NCBI RefSeq assembly: GCF_041521385.1
Contig: NZ_CP168006.1
Span: 2,786,295 to 2,850,294, forward strand
Direction: 5' to 3'
DNA length: 64,000 nt
Source of the DNA: Alcaligenes faecalis
GTDB lineage: Bacteria > Pseudomonadota > Gammaproteobacteria > Burkholderiales > Burkholderiaceae_B
A model generated the notes under the pieces. The model worked only from the letters and a program-made list of their open reading frames with translations. It ran no database searches and was not told the origin of the DNA. Shown here piece by piece: positions 8,685-17,080 of the stretch; within the stretch, counting starts at the first letter, position 1, and every line of letters begins with the position of its first letter. Made by a program: the position numbers and the translations under genes.

Positions 8685-9209
8685 ATGTTTCGTCCCCTTC
8701 AAGAATCCGAACTGAACCTGCTGTGGTCCATAGACCGTAGCGAGCGAATTGACGGCTTGTACGAGTTGCGTAATGGCGTGTTGCACAAGCAAGCGGCTGA
8801 TATTGATCTGCGCGGTTGGCCGGAAGGCGACCCGGAGAAATATCACCCTGAACATGAGGACGCCTTTCATCGCGGCTCCTGGTTCATGGGTGTATTCAAG
8901 GGTGATACCTTGCTGGCTGCCGTGGGTCTGGACAGCTTGCCTTTAGGGCCACAAGGCGACTGGCGTCAGCTATTTTTCCTGCATGTCAGCCACTCCTTGC
9001 GTGGGCAGGGCATGGGCGTATGGCTGCTGGATCAGGCCAAGAAACAGGCTGTGGCATGGGGCGCGAAGGCGGTCTATGCCTCGGCCACGCCTTCAGTGAA
9101 TACGGTGGATTTTTATAGGGCGCATGGTTTTGGCATTGCGCCAGAGCCTGACCCCCGCTTATTTGAACTAGACCCGGAAGATATCCATCTGCTGTGTTTG
9201 CTGGATTAG
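8685..9209 (+). CDS. GNAT-family N-acetyltransferase
   Basis: A 174-residue protein with the GNAT fold. Motif A, which binds acetyl-CoA, is SHSLRGQGMGVWLLDQA, and the later ASATPSVNTVDFYRAHGFG segment is the typical motif B region. The substrate cannot be told. The start is uncertain: the ATG at 8685 gives the usual length, while a TTG at 8553 overlapping the stop codon of the reductase would add 44 poorly conserved residues. It ends just before a strong hairpin shared with the convergent TonB receptor gene. Confidence 0.75.
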   Translation: MFRPLQESELNLLWSIDRSERIDGLYELRNGVLHKQAADIDLRGWPEGDPEKYHPEHEDAFHRGSWFMGVFKGDTLLAAVGLDSLPLGPQGDWRQLFFLHVSHSLRGQGMGVWLLDQAKKQAVAWGAKAVYASATPSVNTVDFYRAHGFGIAPEPDPRLFELDPEDIHLLCLLD

Positions 9210-9238
9210 AGGCTTAGCCTCTTCTTTTGGAAAGAAAA

Positions 9239-9273
9239 AGGCCTTGCTTGCGCTGCTATCGCGCAGCAAGGCC
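9239..9273. terminator. bidirectional terminator between GNAT and TonB receptor genes
   Basis: GGCCTTGC at the left pairs with GCAAGGCC at the right, extended inward by TGCGC and GCGCA with one bulged T. On the minus strand it is followed by a T-rich tract (TTTTTCTTT), so it probably terminates the siderophore receptor transcript; on the plus strand CCTTTC follows. Confidence 0.8.
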
Positions 9274-9298
9274 CTTTCATCACACTCAGGCTTTCAGC

Positions 9299-11551
9299 TT
9301 AGAAATCCATTGTTGCCGACAGCATGAAGGTGCGTGGTGCGCCCACGGCCAGGCTGGTGAAGTGTGGCTTGGCCCAGTAAGCCTTGTTCGCTACGTTATT
9401 CACCGTGGCCCGCAAGGTCAGCGGACGGCCGGCGATCTTGGTGCGATAGCGTGCGCCCAGATCAAACACGGTATGGCCGGGAATGGACAGGGAGTTGTCC
9501 GCGCTCAGGTATTGCTTGGACGAGGTGGTGGCGTTGGCCATCACGGTCAGACCTTGCAAGTTGGGTACATCCCATTCCACGCCCAGCTTGGCTTGCCACT
9601 TGGGCAGTCCGGTGGCCTGGCGGCCTTGTTCTGACGGCTTGGCGGCTTTGGTGATTTCTGGGTTGGAGTAAGCCACGCCACCCATTAAGCGTACCCCTTC
9701 CACGGGAGAGCCGAAAAAGCCCCATTCAATGCCCCGGTTGCGTTGCTCGCCACCAAAGGAAAACACGTTGGTGAATGGGTCGGTGTAGCTGCTGGGGCGC
9801 TTGATTTCGTACAAGGCCAGGGTGTGGGCAAAGTCACCCAGATCCAGTTTCAGGCCCACTTCTTTTTGTTTGGTTTTGAAGGGGGCGAAGACTTGACCTG
9901 CATTGGCGGCGGTATTGGGCGCAATGGCGCCTTGGGACAAGCCTTCGATGTAGTTGGCATAGACCGATACCTGGTCTGTCGCTTTCACCAGGAGGGCGAC
10001 AGCGGGAGTAGTCGCACTTTCTTTGTAGCGTTCGCCTGTACGCTGACCAGTGGCACCGTTAAAGCTCTCGTTGATCACTTGCTGACGGCGTGCGCCCAGT
10101 GTCACTTGTACGCGGTCATCGGCAAAGGACAGGGTGTCGGCAAAGCCGATGCTCTTCAAGCGGGTTTTAGTCGTGCTGATCAGCGGGATATTGTTGGGCA
10201 GCGATGGCTCAGGACCCCAGACCGGATCATAGATATTGGTCACCCATGCGCTGGGCAGCAGGTTGCGGAAGCCGCTCAGGTCGTAGTCTTCGTTGTACTG
10301 CGTGGCGTTGATGGCAAATTGGTGGCTGACCGGGCCAGTTTGCAATTTACCCATCAGGCCCACTTCAGCGGTTTTACGCCGCATCTCGTCGGCCACGCCG
10401 CTGAAGTTGATCCTGAAGTCGCCCGCGTTATTGATGACCTGACCAGCGCCCATATTGGAGCTGAATTTGGTGCGGCTGATACCGGCGGCTGCGTAAGCGG
10501 TGAATTGATCGTTCAGATCGAATTCGCCACGGATCATGGCACCCTTGTCCGTGGTGTCATAAAAAGCCCAAGGCGGGTTCCACGACACATCGGGCTTGGG
10601 TGGTTTGGGCAGTTCTACACCGGGATTCAAGGTCAGGCCGCGTGTCAGGCCGTAGGCGCGGTCTTTGCTGTGAAACAGGTCGGCAGACAGTCGCACACGT
10701 TCGCCACGCCAGTCCAGGCCCAGAGAGGTTTGCGTAATTTTCTTGTCTTGGTCTTTGATGGCAATGTCGCCATCGCGGTAGGCCGCGTTCAGGCGTATAC
10801 CGAACTGCTTGTCCTCGCCAAATCGACGGCCCAGGTCCACGTGGCCACCAAAGTGCGAGTCGGACATATAGCTGCCTGTGACGCGAAACAGGGGATCGTC
10901 GCCTGCGCGTTTGGTGACCAGGTTGACGGCACCGCCTGCCGAGCCTTTGGGCGGCATGCCGTTGAGCAGGGCGGAAGGGCCTTTCAGCACCTCGACGCGC
11001 TCGTAGGCTTCGGGCGAGTTGCGGTAGTAGCCGCCCATCCCGGCCAGGCCGTTGACGGTGACATCGCCCACATCGGAGCGGAAGCCACGGATGGAGTAGC
11101 TTTCGTTGCTCTCGCCTGCAATGCCGCTCATGAAGACGCTGGGGTCGGTTTTGGCGATTACTTCACTGATGTCACGCGCCTGCTGGTCGGCCATGTATTG
11201 CTCGGTATAGCTGATGGTGTTGAAGGGCGTTTCCATGAAGTCTTTGGTGCCCAGCAAACCGACGCGTCCGCCGGTAGCGACTTGTCCGCCTGCATAGCTC
11301 TCGACAGTCTTGTCACGCTGACCTTTGACGGTAACGGACGGCAGGGTGACGACTTCATCAGCTTGGCCAGCCGTACGGTTTTGTGCCTGTGCAGGCGAGG
11401 CCATCAAGACCAGCGCGCTGGCTCCCAAACCCAGGAGTAGCGCCATTTGCACGGCACTGAAGGTGCGGTTCAGGGCAAAGCCGGAGCGGCTGGAATTGAT
11501 GCTTTTGCGTATCGAGGGCGCAAACGTCCCATTGTGGCGTGGTGTGTACAT
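9299..11551 (-). CDS. TonB-dependent ferric-siderophore receptor
   Basis: A 750-residue outer-membrane receptor. An extended signal region ends at about SPAQAQ (residues 52-57). A TonB-box-like VTLPSVTVKGQ follows, then the plug (TPFNTISYTEQYM, YSIRGFRSDVG, VEVLKGPSALLNG, GGAVNLVTKRAG) and a 22-strand barrel ending in an aromatic residue (ATMDF). There is no N-terminal STN signalling domain, so it should not signal to an ECF sigma factor. It imports an iron chelate. The adjacent CeuE/FatB-like lipoprotein and permeases hint at a catecholate or mixed-type siderophore (inference). It is the last gene of the minus-strand operon starting at 18861, separated from the lipoprotein gene by 106 bp holding an inverted repeat. 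Confidence 0.93.
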   Translation of the reverse strand: MYTPRHNGTFAPSIRKSINSSRSGFALNRTFSAVQMALLLGLGASALVLMASPAQAQNRTAGQADEVVTLPSVTVKGQRDKTVESYAGGQVATGGRVGLLGTKDFMETPFNTISYTEQYMADQQARDISEVIAKTDPSVFMSGIAGESNESYSIRGFRSDVGDVTVNGLAGMGGYYRNSPEAYERVEVLKGPSALLNGMPPKGSAGGAVNLVTKRAGDDPLFRVTGSYMSDSHFGGHVDLGRRFGEDKQFGIRLNAAYRDGDIAIKDQDKKITQTSLGLDWRGERVRLSADLFHSKDRAYGLTRGLTLNPGVELPKPPKPDVSWNPPWAFYDTTDKGAMIRGEFDLNDQFTAYAAAGISRTKFSSNMGAGQVINNAGDFRINFSGVADEMRRKTAEVGLMGKLQTGPVSHQFAINATQYNEDYDLSGFRNLLPSAWVTNIYDPVWGPEPSLPNNIPLISTTKTRLKSIGFADTLSFADDRVQVTLGARRQQVINESFNGATGQRTGERYKESATTPAVALLVKATDQVSVYANYIEGLSQGAIAPNTAANAGQVFAPFKTKQKEVGLKLDLGDFAHTLALYEIKRPSSYTDPFTNVFSFGGEQRNRGIEWGFFGSPVEGVRLMGGVAYSNPEITKAAKPSEQGRQATGLPKWQAKLGVEWDVPNLQGLTVMANATTSSKQYLSADNSLSIPGHTVFDLGARYRTKIAGRPLTLRATVNNVANKAYWAKPHFTSLAVGAPRTFMLSATMDF

Positions 11552-11596
11552 GCCAGTTTCCTTTATGTAGCGGGGGTGTTTCTTTTGCTTAGTTAA

Positions 11597-11639
11597 GGCA
11601 AATAGAAATTGGATTGAGTCGCGTTACTTTCTATTTGCC
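11597..11639 (-). repeat. perfect 12-bp inverted repeat upstream of the receptor gene
   Basis: GGCAAATAGAAA at 11597-11608 is the exact complement of TTTCTATTTGCC at 11628-11639, with a 19-base loop. It sits between the binding-protein and receptor genes. It may act as an attenuator or stability element that sets receptor expression relative to the transporter; no clear T-run follows. Confidence 0.6.
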
Positions 11640-11657
11640 CGTGTAAAAACCTTCAGA

Positions 11658-12662
11658 TCATGGGTGTTGGTAGGCCTTGAGCACATCATCAATAATCAGT
11701 TTCAGCGAGGTGACACTGGCAGCCGTCACGTACCAGGCCTCGGCATTGGCAAACACCACGCGGCCGTTTTGCCAGGCTTTGGTTTCACGCAGCAGCGGGT
11801 TGCTCAGGCTGTCGGCATCCAGGGCGGGGCGGCGCTCCATCACGGCAGTGCGGTCGATGACGTAAATAATGTCCGGATTGGCTTCCTGGATGAACTCGCT
11901 GGACACGGGTTGTCCGTGCAGGCCGGTTTCTACCGTTGGGCTGGCAGGCTGTACGCCCAGCGCGTTGAAGACAAAACCGTAGCGGGACTGCACTCCGAAG
12001 GAGCTGAACGAGCCGTTGTTATGCAGAACAATCAGGGCTTTTTCGAGGCGATCCTGGGTGATTTGCTTGGCCTGGGTGACTTGGGCATCCAGCTCGGCCA
12101 CTTTTTGTTTGGCAAGCTCTTCTTTCTTGAAGATCGAGCCCAGAGTCAGCAGGTGGTTCTTGACGACTTCAATATGGTTGACCTGGCTATCGCGGTAATC
12201 CACATCAAAGTGAATGGTAGGGGCGATCTGGCTCAGTTCCTTGTAGTGATTGGCCTGCAAGGAGGTGATCAGAATCAGGTCCGGTTTGGCGGCATAAACC
12301 TGCTCCACATTGGGCTGCACAATGGCGCCGGTGTCCTGGATTTCAGGGGCATTTTTATATTTTTCCAGGAAGGCCGGGATGAAGTCTTTGGGCATGCCTA
12401 CAACCGGGACCCCCAAGGCATCCAGAAAATCCACTTCGTTCATGTCCAGCGCCACGACGCGTTGTGGCAGTTTTTCTATGCGTGTGGAGCCCAGCTTGTG
12501 CTCGACTACGATGGGCTCATAGCGGGCACTGGTTTCAGGGCTGACGGCGGCTTGTGGTGCCGGGGTTTCCGCCGCTGCCTGGGTCTTTTTCTCGCAGCCT
12601 TGCAAGGCAAAGCTGGCGGCCACAAACAGGGCTATCAGCCCGTATCTGTGTTTGGTGATCAT
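11658..12662 (-). CDS. siderophore ABC transporter substrate-binding lipoprotein (CeuE/FatB/YclQ-like)
   Basis: A 334-residue lipoprotein. The lipobox LQGC places the lipidated cysteine at residue 23, followed by a Lys/Ala/Pro-rich linker. The helical-backbone binding fold of the ferric-siderophore class follows, with EKLPQRVVALDMNEVDFLDALG, then LILITS and QANPDIIYVIDR-type segments. The closest family resemblance is to catecholate/petrobactin binders of the CeuE, FatB, VctP and YclQ kind. The ATG at 12662 overlaps the ATPase stop codon (ATGA), which fixes the start; a longer frame to 12791 would run inside the ATPase gene. It delivers the iron chelate to the two permeases. Confidence 0.9.
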   Translation of the reverse strand: MITKHRYGLIALFVAASFALQGCEKKTQAAAETPAPQAAVSPETSARYEPIVVEHKLGSTRIEKLPQRVVALDMNEVDFLDALGVPVVGMPKDFIPAFLEKYKNAPEIQDTGAIVQPNVEQVYAAKPDLILITSLQANHYKELSQIAPTIHFDVDYRDSQVNHIEVVKNHLLTLGSIFKKEELAKQKVAELDAQVTQAKQITQDRLEKALIVLHNNGSFSSFGVQSRYGFVFNALGVQPASPTVETGLHGQPVSSEFIQEANPDIIYVIDRTAVMERRPALDADSLSNPLLRETKAWQNGRVVFANAEAWYVTAASVTSLKLIIDDVLKAYQHP

Positions 12663-13435
12663 GCTCGTTCTCCTGATGGGGTGAAGTAATTGCACAGGCG
12701 GCCACGCTCGCTGTACGTAATCTCGAAATCCAGACCATAAAGTTCGGCCAGCCGTGCTTCGGTGACGACCTCGGACACCGGACCTGCGCAATACAGGGCA
12801 CCGTTTTTCATGGCCACAATGTGATCGGAATAGTTGGCGGCAAAGTTGATGTCATGCACCACCAGAATCACGGTGCGGCCGTACTCGTCACAGAGCCGTC
12901 GCAAGGCGCGCATGATCTGCACGGCGTGCTTGATGTCCAGATTGTTCAGCGGCTCATCCAATAGCAAGTAATCCGTTTGCTGGGCAATGGTCATGGCCAG
13001 AAAAGCCATCTGCCGCTGGCCACCACTTAGCTCGTCCAGATAGGACTGGCGCAAGGGTTCCAGCGATAGAAACTGAATGGCGTCGGAGATGGCTTGTTGA
13101 TCTGCATCCGTCAGCGCGCCCCGGCTATAGGGGAAGCGGCCAAAGGCGACCAGTTCTTCTACGGTCAGGCGCAAATTGAAATCAGGAGATTGGCGCAAGG
13201 TGGCTACCCGGCGTGCATAGTCGGCAATACGTATATCCGCAATGTTGCGGCCGTCCAGTTGGATCTGGCCTTCGTCGGCTTCCAGCAAGCGGGCGATACT
13301 CATCAGCAAGGTGGTTTTACCGGCCCCATTGGGGCCGATCAGGGAACTGAGCTGTCCGCCAGGAAACTGCGTGCTGACTTTGGAAAGTACGGTCTTGTTC
13401 TTGTAGTGTTTGGAGAGCTGATTGATCGTAATCAT
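12659..13435 (-). CDS. siderophore ABC transporter ATP-binding protein (FecE/CeuD/YclP-like)
   Basis: A 258-residue ATPase. It has Walker A GPNGAGKTT near residue 35, a Q-loop, the signature LSGGQRQ near 136, and Walker B LLLDEP with a D-loop (LNNLDIKH) and switch histidine (VVHDINFA). The C-terminal YTPSGERA-type extension is typical of the iron-siderophore importers. The ATG at 13435 overlaps the stop codon of the upstream permease by 4 bp, so translation is coupled. A longer in-frame opening to 13819 lies inside the permease gene and is not used. Confidence 0.93.
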   Translation of the reverse strand: MITINQLSKHYKNKTVLSKVSTQFPGGQLSSLIGPNGAGKTTLLMSIARLLEADEGQIQLDGRNIADIRIADYARRVATLRQSPDFNLRLTVEELVAFGRFPYSRGALTDADQQAISDAIQFLSLEPLRQSYLDELSGGQRQMAFLAMTIAQQTDYLLLDEPLNNLDIKHAVQIMRALRRLCDEYGRTVILVVHDINFAANYSDHIVAMKNGALYCAGPVSEVVTEARLAELYGLDFEITYSERGRLCNYFTPSGERA

Positions 13436-14373
13436 GCAGTGCCTCGGGTACGAACCATCAGTCCCAGGAAGTACGCGCCACACACCAGGTTGACGAGTAT
13501 CCCGACGGTCGTGCGGTAATTGAAAATGTGTTCCACCGCTATCTGTGCCAGCAAAAACACGATGATGGCAATGGCGCAGCCTAGCGGCAGCGTAAGTCTG
13601 TGCCGGAAGCTGCGGGCCAGCGCATAGCTGGTGTTGGCCACGAAAATCCCCATGAAGGCAGTGGGCCCGAGCAGACTGGTGGAAATGGCGACCAGGGCAG
13701 CAATCAGGGCCAACTGGATGCGCACGGTACGGCGGTAATCGACACCCAAAGAAATGGCTTGTTCGCGGCCTAAAGACAGCACGTCCAGTGTGGGCAAGCT
13801 GCGCAGGCTGCCCAGGCAAATGCCACCCACCAGAATCGCGGACACCAGCAATTGCAAAGGCTCAGCCCGGTTAAAGGAGGCTTGGCTAAAGCCCAGCAGA
13901 ATGGAGAACTCGCCGGGGCTGATTTTCAACTGCACAAACTGGGTGAAGGTGCTGATGATCATGGTCAGTACCAGCCCCATCAGCAGCAGGAAATACACAT
14001 TGTTCTTGCCCTGGCGAAACAGCCAGTGATGGATAGCCAGCGAGTAAGCCAGCATCAGCATAATGGACAGCATCACATTGCCATTGGCCCCCAGCATCAC
14101 CAGGCTTTGTGTACCCAAGAGCAATATCAGCAGGGACTGGAACAGCAGGTAAACCGCTTCGTATCCCATGATGGCGGGCGTCAGAATCCGGTTGCCGGTC
14201 ATGGTCTGGAAAATAATCGAGGACCAGGCAATGCAGATGCCGCCAATGACCATAGCCGCCAAGCGGTTCAGGCGTTTGGGGATGATGTAGTCCCAGTCCA
14301 GGCCGGAGCGATAGAACACAAAGCTCAGTGCCAGCACCAGCAATAGTATCCAGACCAGATGCTGCCGTTTCAT
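13432..14373 (-). CDS. siderophore ABC transporter permease (FatC/CeuC/YclO-like)
   Basis: A 313-residue, very hydrophobic protein with about eight to nine membrane helices, of the FecCD permease family. Recognisable pieces are IGGICIAWSSIIFQTMTGNRILTP-type sequence near residue 45 and the GPTAFMGIFVANTSYALAR loop near 225, the conserved G-rich segment that contacts the ATPase. It resembles the second permease of the catecholate systems FatDC, CeuBC and YclNO. It overlaps both neighbours by 4 bp within the uptake operon. Confidence 0.92.
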   Translation of the reverse strand: MKRQHLVWILLLVLALSFVFYRSGLDWDYIIPKRLNRLAAMVIGGICIAWSSIIFQTMTGNRILTPAIMGYEAVYLLFQSLLILLLGTQSLVMLGANGNVMLSIMLMLAYSLAIHHWLFRQGKNNVYFLLLMGLVLTMIISTFTQFVQLKISPGEFSILLGFSQASFNRAEPLQLLVSAILVGGICLGSLRSLPTLDVLSLGREQAISLGVDYRRTVRIQLALIAALVAISTSLLGPTAFMGIFVANTSYALARSFRHRLTLPLGCAIAIIVFLLAQIAVEHIFNYRTTVGILVNLVCGAYFLGLMVRTRGTA

Positions 14374-15314
14374 CGGTTCCTCCAGAAGATCAGGAACAGA
14401 AACAGCACACCACCCACGCCACCGGCGGTCAGGCCGATGGGGACTTCAAACGGGTAGATAATGAGGCGGCCCAGAATGTCGCAAGCCAGCAGCAGGCTGG
14501 CACCGCCCAGCGCCACAATGGGCAAGGTACGGCCCAGGTTGTCGCCGTAGCGCAGTGCCACCAGATTGGGGATGACCAGGCCGATAAAAGGGATGGCCCC
14601 TACGGTAATGACCGTGGCCGAGACGGTAATCGCGACCAGTATCAAACCCAGGGCGACAGTGGCGGAATAGTTCAGGCCCAGACTGGTGGCCATGCCTTCG
14701 CCCATGCCCAGAACGGTAAAGCGATGCGCGTACAGATAGGTGAGCAGCACAATGGGCAGAATCAGATAAATGATCTCGTAGTTGCCCTGCACGATCTTGG
14801 AGAAGTCGCCCAGCATCCAGCCCTGCATGCTTTGCAAAATCTGGTGCTGATAGGCATAAAACTCGGCAATGGCGCTGAGCACGCCGCCGTACATCAGACC
14901 AATCACCGGCACCAGCACGGTGTTCTTGAAGCGGATACGGCGCACCACGGCGATGAAGATCAGGCTGGAGGCAAAGCAGAACAAGAGGGCAAACAGCAGC
15001 TTGCCCAGAGTGCCGCTGCTGGGAGCCAGAGTCAGGGCGATCAGAATGCCCAGCTTGGCGGCATCCAGCCCGCCCGAGGTGGCTGGCTCCACAAATTTAT
15101 TGCGCACAATGTGCTGCAAGATCACCCCGCAGACGGACAGGCCGATGCCGCTCAAGACCAGCGCCGCCAGACGGGGCAGGCGGCTGGCGGTCAGTGTCAG
15201 CCAGGCGTCGCCTGAAAAGCTCCATAGCTGTGCCCAGTTGATTTGCCGTGCGCCTATCAACAAGGACAGGCTGCACAGCATCAGGAACAAGAGCACAAAA
15301 GATCTAGCTTGCAT
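14370..15314 (-). CDS. siderophore ABC transporter permease (FatD/CeuB/YclN-like)
   Basis: A 314-residue FecCD-family permease, first of the permease pair. It has SRLPRLAALVLSGIGLSVCG near residue 45, NKFVEPATSGGLDAAKLG near 72, and the ATPase-coupling loop GAIPFIGLVIPNLVALRYG near 220. Its start codon overlaps the stop codon of the upstream ABC exporter-like gene by one base (TAATG), so the ABC pair and the importer are one transcription unit. Confidence 0.92.
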   Translation of the reverse strand: MQARSFVLLFLMLCSLSLLIGARQINWAQLWSFSGDAWLTLTASRLPRLAALVLSGIGLSVCGVILQHIVRNKFVEPATSGGLDAAKLGILIALTLAPSSGTLGKLLFALLFCFASSLIFIAVVRRIRFKNTVLVPVIGLMYGGVLSAIAEFYAYQHQILQSMQGWMLGDFSKIVQGNYEIIYLILPIVLLTYLYAHRFTVLGMGEGMATSLGLNYSATVALGLILVAITVSATVITVGAIPFIGLVIPNLVALRYGDNLGRTLPIVALGGASLLLACDILGRLIIYPFEVPIGLTAGGVGGVLFLFLIFWRNR

Positions 15315-17080
15315 TACACACCGTTATTCTGGGCTGCGGTGGCAATACGCCAGCCTTTGGCGGCATGACGCTGGTTCAGAAAGTGGGCGTAGCGGCCTTG
15401 GCTTTCGCGCAGTTGGGCTGGCGGGCCTTGTTCGATAATCTGGCCGTTTTCCAGCACTACGATCTGATCGGCCATGGCGACGGTAGAGAGCTGGTGGGCA
15501 ATCACGATCAGGGTGCGTTTGCCCCGCAGACGGGCCAATGCCTGGGCAATGGCAGCCTGGTTTTCGGCATCCAGTGCGGCAGTGGCTTCGTCCACCAGCA
15601 AAATGGGGGCGTTCTTGATCAGGGCGCGGGCAATGGCGATGCGTTGACGCTCGCCACCGGACAGACGGGCCCCGCCTTCGCCTACCGTGGTGTTCAAACC
15701 TTCTGGTAGACGGGCGATGATTTCGCTGACACCGGCTTGTTTCACCGCTTCCATCAGTTCGGCCTCGGTTGCATCCGGTTTGCCCAGGCGGATGTTCTCG
15801 GCAATGCTGCCTGCGAACAGATAATCGTCCTGGAAAATCTGGCTGATTTGTGTGGCCAGTACCGGGCTGCTGATCTGGCGTACATCCACGCCACCGATGG
15901 AGACACTGCCCTGGCTGACATCAAAGAAGCGGGCAATCAGCCGGGCCAGGGTGGTTTTGCCCGAGCCGGATTCCCCGATCAAGGCCACCATGCTGCCTGC
16001 TGCAATGCTCAGGCTGATGCCGTTCAGTACATCCGGTTTGTCGGCGGCATAGCGGAAATGCACATTGCTCAGCGCAATCGAGCCGTCGCTTGGGGTTTGG
16101 GGCGAGGCGGGTTCGGGCAGGGGCTGGACGGCAAACAGTTCCTGAATGGCATCCAGTTGGCCGCGTGCACCGCGTAGCACTTCACTGTAGCTGGCTACTT
16201 CCAGCAAGGAGTCGATATAGCGTGCGCTCAGCAGCAAGGACACGATGACGGCGATGACTTCTGCACTGCTCATGCCCAGGCCTGTACGGTTGTTCAGCCA
16301 AAGCGTGGCGGTAATCAGCAGGGCAGCGAAGGCTGCTTGCACCGCCCAGGCATTGAGCACCGCCGAGGCCGTGGATTGCCAGATCAGTTTCTTGCCCGCC
16401 TGGTGCTGGTGCTCAATGGCTTCTTCCAGCAGGCGTGTACCACCGCCTTCACCATTGAAGGCGCGCAGCACGGATTGGGCTTGGGCAAACTCCACCACAC
16501 GCTGGCTGGCATGGGCGAAATGAGCCTGGAAGGCATCATCGGCCTTGCGTCCCAAATGGGCGGTCAGGGCCAAGACAGCGGCCAGCAAAGGCAAGACGAT
16601 CAAGGCAGTTAGCCCTAGCGGCCAATGCAGAATGAACAGCGCCACGACCAGCACAAGCGGCGTCACAACTCCGGCGATCAGTGGGGTGAAGACGTGTGCA
16701 GGCAATTGGGCCACCGACATCATGCCCTGGGTGACGATGTGCCCCAGCCGCGCGGTGTTTTGAGCGGAGAACCAGCCGACGGGCAGTTGGGCGATATGTT
16801 CGCCCAGACGATGACGGCCACCTTGCAGGATGGCGGCTCCCACATTCACACCGGCTTGCTCCACATGGCGACGCCATGCCCAGCAGATGGCCACGCCTAG
16901 CAGCAAGATGAGCAGCCAGCCGCCTGCCTGTTTGGGTTCGCCATTGAGCAGATGAGTGAAAACGGGGACCAAGGTGGTCATGGTCAGGCCGCACAGCAGG
17001 CCGTATAGCACTGCCATCCAGCTATAGCGACGGAAAATGGGGGCATCCGTACCCAGCAACTGAATCAGGGTCTTTAGCAT
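15314..17080 (-). CDS. ABC transporter permease/ATP-binding protein, YbtQ/IrtB-like
   Basis: A 588-residue half-transporter. An N-terminal six-helix type IV (exporter-fold) membrane domain covers about residues 1-310, and the nucleotide-binding domain has Walker A GESGSGKTT near 370, signature LSGGERQRIAIARAL near 475 and Walker B ILLVDEATAALD. It pairs with the product of the adjacent gene, and the two overlap by 7 bp. Comparable pairs (YbtP/YbtQ in Yersinia, IrtA/IrtB in mycobacteria) have an exporter fold but import ferric siderophores. Neither the ferric-reductase domain of IrtA nor a siderophore synthase is present. An export role cannot be excluded. Confidence 0.88.
   Translation of the reverse strand: MLKTLIQLLGTDAPIFRRYSWMAVLYGLLCGLTMTTLVPVFTHLLNGEPKQAGGWLLILLLGVAICWAWRRHVEQAGVNVGAAILQGGRHRLGEHIAQLPVGWFSAQNTARLGHIVTQGMMSVAQLPAHVFTPLIAGVVTPLVLVVALFILHWPLGLTALIVLPLLAAVLALTAHLGRKADDAFQAHFAHASQRVVEFAQAQSVLRAFNGEGGGTRLLEEAIEHQHQAGKKLIWQSTASAVLNAWAVQAAFAALLITATLWLNNRTGLGMSSAEVIAVIVSLLLSARYIDSLLEVASYSEVLRGARGQLDAIQELFAVQPLPEPASPQTPSDGSIALSNVHFRYAADKPDVLNGISLSIAAGSMVALIGESGSGKTTLARLIARFFDVSQGSVSIGGVDVRQISSPVLATQISQIFQDDYLFAGSIAENIRLGKPDATEAELMEAVKQAGVSEIIARLPEGLNTTVGEGGARLSGGERQRIAIARALIKNAPILLVDEATAALDAENQAAIAQALARLRGKRTLIVIAHQLSTVAMADQIVVLENGQIIEQGPPAQLRESQGRYAHFLNQRHAAKGWRIATAAQNNGV

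Noticed and set aside
9743..11440. A 565-codon open frame antisense to the TonB receptor
   Set aside because: High-GC antisense frame; no family resemblance, while the minus-strand receptor shows all expected motifs.
12659..13819. Longer start for the siderophore ATPase
   Set aside because: The extra 128 codons lie within the permease gene and the 4-bp overlap start at 13435 fits the family.
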